From the NCBI GenBank assembly GCA_963970005.1, contig CAXAMN010005335.1, positions 1,169,668 to 1,233,667 on the forward strand: DNA of 64,000 nt. The letters run 5' to 3'. Below the pieces are notes generated by a model. That model worked only from the letters and a program-made list of their open reading frames with translations, made no database searches and was not told the DNA's origin. The stretch comes from Durusdinium trenchii. Taxonomy: Eukaryota; Sar; Dinophyceae; Suessiales; Symbiodiniaceae. Within the stretch, counting starts at the first letter, position 1; every line of letters starts with the position of its first letter. The position numbers and the translations under genes were made by a program. Shown piece after piece: positions 61,847-64,000 of the stretch.

Positions 61847-62287
61847 CTAGGGAGCATAAACGCGAATCGGATAGTCGCGCATGTGACAGGACGTACGGTG
61901 TCGTTTAAAGGTCAAGGAGTTAGACATAACTGGGGCAGGGAGACGGTTGCGCTGGACGCAGAGCGGACACGACATAGGGTAGATGAAACTCGTGACTCCA
62001 TGGTCTTGGGCGAGATGAAGCAGCATGGTAGGGCGACCAGGGAAAACCCCTTGGCAGTGCGGGCAGATTTCAGCAAGCGTATCAGCGGCATGGTCAACTT
62101 TTAAATGAGAGCGGAGAGCACTCTCGCGGCGGAAAATCCGAGGACAGCAGGAGCACCCAAAACCAGCCTCCCGGAAAGTACCCTCTGTGTGTGTCAGGCG
62201 GACATGAGATGCGAGAGAACTGACAGAAGGAAAAAGACGATTGCAGAGGGAGCATGTAAAAGCCCCTTCTTTATGTATGCGGTATCT
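61847..62287 (-). CDS. Four C2H2-type zinc fingers, ending at an in-frame TAG
   Basis: Reading down the minus strand from 62287 the frame is open for 146 codons to a TAG at 61849-61847. Finger 1 (FTCSLCNRLFP...SHVRLTH), finger 2 (GCSCCPRIFRR...SHLKVDH) and finger 3 (ICPHCQGVFPG...LHLAQDH) all have the exact spacing C-x2-C-x12-H-x4-H. Finger 4 starts SCPLC and has a 19-residue loop before H-x4-H. The x4 His spacing recalls the N-terminal fingers of R2/NeSL-type non-LTR retroelements as well as ordinary C2H2 proteins. There is no early ATG: the first in-frame ATG falls inside finger 3. The open frame begins exactly at the inner edge of the direct repeat, where a TAA blocks it. After the TAG, four codons lead in the same frame to the ATG of the 309-codon frame, so the two parts look like one former or read-through protein. 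Confidence 0.7.
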   Translation of the reverse strand, partial: RYRIHKEGAFTCSLCNRLFPSVSSLASHVRLTHTEGTFREAGFGCSCCPRIFRRESALRSHLKVDHAADTLAEICPHCQGVFPGRPTMLLHLAQDHGVTSFIYPMSCPLCVQRNRLPAPVMSNSLTFKRHRTSCHMRDYPIRVYAP

Positions 62288-62330
62288 TTAGATGATAGTA
62301 GTTTTTATGTTTTAATTACACAAAACTACG
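62288..62330 (+). repeat. Direct repeat, left end (5' side) of zinc-finger cassette
   Basis: 43 bp, 41/43 identical to 60687-60728. On the minus strand it ends CTACTATCATCTAA and its last bases supply the TAA (62290-62288) that bounds the zinc-finger frame. Confidence 0.85.
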
Positions 62331-63531
62331 TAGACACAACATTGCAGCGCATAATTTAATCTTCCATCGCATGACATTGTCATTGGGCTAGCGCAAATGA
62401 AAAACAAAGGGTGTACTGCCACAGTCCCCAACTCTCCACATTGGAACCTTCATGAAAAGCTGCGACAGCTGCTGCACTGAAACGGGTCGCAACAAGAAAA
62501 CCCCGAAACTATCTTCGGTTTTTTTGAAAGAGAGGGCGTGGCAAATCCCAAGCACAATTTTCCGCTAGCAGGCCACACTTTACAAATGCCAATCAATCCT
62601 ATCCTGGATTGTCAAGCATTGTTGTGAACTATTCCTAAATATGCTGGCCCTAACAGTGGGATGTTTTTTCATGAATCCACGCCATGCGTCACACAATGTG
62701 ATTGCGTGATTGCAGACTTTGTGTGTGTGTTGCAAACTTTTGCGCAACCTGGACTTGGTACAACACATCATTCTCACACTCAAAGTCCACAGGCAAACAG
62801 TGACCGCAAACAAATCAGCAACAGAAAACATGATAGATTCATCAAATTAGAGCCCTTCCTGCAGCACCTTCCAAGATTCTGCTTATTCCTACTTGTGGAT
62901 CTCCATTGGCCACCCCTTTGAAGGTCCAGGCATGTCATCCCCATTTTCCAGACCGGTCCTGCTGGTCTTCAGCCGGAGCGGCGAGCGTGACCGGGATCGG
63001 GCGGCCCTGGAGCGGCTGCATCGGATGGACAGAGATTTCGGAGTCTAGTTTGGGCAAAGGCACAACAACCCTATGGCCTGGCGAAAACAAAGATCATTTC
63101 CTGCCTATATAATACTATATACATTTTTGTCTATCAAAAAAGTATGTGTATATAACTATATATATATATATGCACCGACCAGCGTTTTGTTCCACTTCGC
63201 GGCGGAGTTGTCAAAAGATTTGTGGAACAAAAACAATTAAACGCTGCCGTTTAGTTAATCCTGACCAGCTGGCATCCTGGCCATTCAGGAAAGCCGACCC
63301 TCAGCGACCGACCAGACCCAGGGCGTTCAGTTCATTTTCTCAACACCCACCTAGCCCAGGGAGCTGTCAAAGAAGGCTGGATGCGCAAAAATTCCTTTTG
63401 CTTGCCGATGTGGACTTCATCGGTTTGCCCCTTCCTAGGGCCCGTGTTTGGCACCCTTGGTGCCACACCTTCTTGTCTCCGGACCCCTCGAGCATTCCCA
63501 TTTTGAATCTCGTGGTCCTCCGGGTTCGCAA
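62331..63531. other. Interval without a supported gene
   Basis: No exon chain is recognised. A minus-strand stretch near 62640-62700 can encode CDAWRGFMKKHPTVR, which is weakly exon-like and could belong to the 5' part of the zinc-finger gene. A (TA)n run lies at about 63158-63171. Nothing else is seen. Confidence 0.4.
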
Positions 63532-63998
63532 TCACCTGCTGGATAAGGTGGTGGAAAAGCCGGCTCTGCAGGGCACAACGCCGAGCCAGCTGCTGGGATG
63601 CGCTGTTGTGAGAAATACCCGGGCTACAGGTGTGAGCGCAAATGCCCTTGGACCCCGTGGAAGATCCTGAGATGTAGGGAATGAACCCGCGCCCTCAGCT
63701 GGTTTCTCTTCCTCCTTCTTGGGCTTCCCCTCAGCCTCCAAACGCTTCTCCTTCTTGTCCTGGGACTCTTTTGCCACGCCCTTGTCTTTCTTAGCAAATC
63801 TATGCCTTCTGATCTTTCTCTTCTTCTTTCGTGGGATCTTCGGCCTCTCGTCGTCTACCTCGACTTTTTCCTCTTCCTCTTGGGGCTTGTTCGGCTCCTC
63901 CTCACGTTGGTCTCTCACTCTGCCTCTGTCCTACTCTCCTCAGGAGCCACCTTGCTCCCGCTTTCAACCGACAAACCTGCAGCCTCAAGCGCTGCACG
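63532..63998 (-). pseudogene. Lys/Glu-rich coding fragment with an apparent frameshift (5' off window)
   Basis: Minus-strand reading enters from the window edge as ALEAAGLSVESGSKVAPEES and reaches a TGA at 63917-63915. The next frame is open from about 63918 with an EEEPNKPQEEEEKVEVDDER acidic run. It continues through KIPRKKKRKIRRHRFAKKDK, a KKEKRLEAEGKPKKEEEKP helix, and RGPRAFALTPVARVF to a stop at 63532. The abrupt hand-over between two composition-rich frames suggests a one-base frameshift or a missed splice; the 18 nt between possible donor and acceptor are too few for an intron. Disordered charged linkers like this are common in dinoflagellate and retroelement proteins. No domain is recognised. 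Confidence 0.4.
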
Positions 63999-64000
63999 TA

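Larger units (their letters stand above)
60687..62330 (-). mobile_element. Possible mobile cassette: zinc-finger/coiled-coil ORF between 43-bp direct repeats
   Basis: The two direct repeats enclose the zinc-finger and coiled-coil frames plus about 176 bp after the final stop. No polymerase, integrase, inverted ends or poly-A tail are visible. Long terminal direct repeats could be an unusually long target duplication, very short LTRs, or the footprint of a recombination event. Mobility is inference from the repeat geometry only. Confidence 0.4.

Noticed and set aside
1-64000. Relict dinoflagellate spliced-leader sequence as evidence of retroposed genes
   Set aside because: I looked by eye for the conserved CATTTTGGCTCAAG part in both orientations and found no convincing match. 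A proper search could still find a degenerate one.
1-64000. tRNA and rRNA genes
   Set aside because: GGTTCGA-like words (for example near 59577 and 59606) are not accompanied by a cloverleaf. No rRNA stretch was recognised. Covariance-model searches were not possible.

Overview
This looks like a window of a eukaryotic nuclear genome, most probably a dinoflagellate and perhaps one of the Symbiodiniaceae. The evidence is many short exons separated by 70-400 bp introns, a mixture of GT and GC splice donors, low gene density, and peptide motifs that I recall as highly multiplied, mostly unnamed dinoflagellate protein families. No search could be run, so family statements rest on recall plus motifs visible in the translation. 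There is one 341-base assembly gap (27153-27493).

Layout. (1) 1 to about 12.15 kb, plus strand: a dense run of at least 30 exons whose reading phases join well across introns. It opens with acidic/basic low-complexity exons (1-2092). Next is a methyltransferase-like core with FAGQG, GPPCGSF and FLIEQP motifs on successive exons (2402-4673). Then come a Lys/Ala/Pro-rich segment (5135-6461), a QLIQRFG/VREHPDAP domain with a Ser/Lys tail (6803-7797), coiled-coil exons (8077-9326), and a long exon plus followers carrying RFSRFLLWS-like, RGDWEHH and FHPSCIRWCTMH motifs (9728-12148). This may be one very large gene or two. (2) 12.15 to about 60.6 kb: I recognise no gene. It holds microsatellites, minisatellites, a two-copy ~550 bp element with TA-flanked terminal inverted repeats, three families of small foldback (MITE-like) elements, and a tandem CTCCTAGTAG satellite in three places. 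(3) 59.9-60.7 kb: an AT-rich island. (4) 60.69-62.33 kb, minus strand: a cassette bounded by 41/43-identical direct repeats. It encodes four C2H2-type zinc-finger motifs, three with identical spacing, in frame with a 309-codon coiled-coil/Gly-Lys protein but separated from it by a single TAG. (5) 63.5-64 kb, minus strand: the edge of another Lys/Glu-rich coding region, apparently frameshifted.

How it fits together. Coding on the left is all plus strand and coding on the right is all minus strand. The window therefore looks like the convergent junction between two unidirectional gene blocks, with about 48 kb of repeat-rich, gene-free DNA between them. The points most worth a second look are the zinc-finger cassette, the satellite array flanked by a 30-bp duplication, the foldback families, and the divergent cytosine-methyltransferase-like core split over exons.
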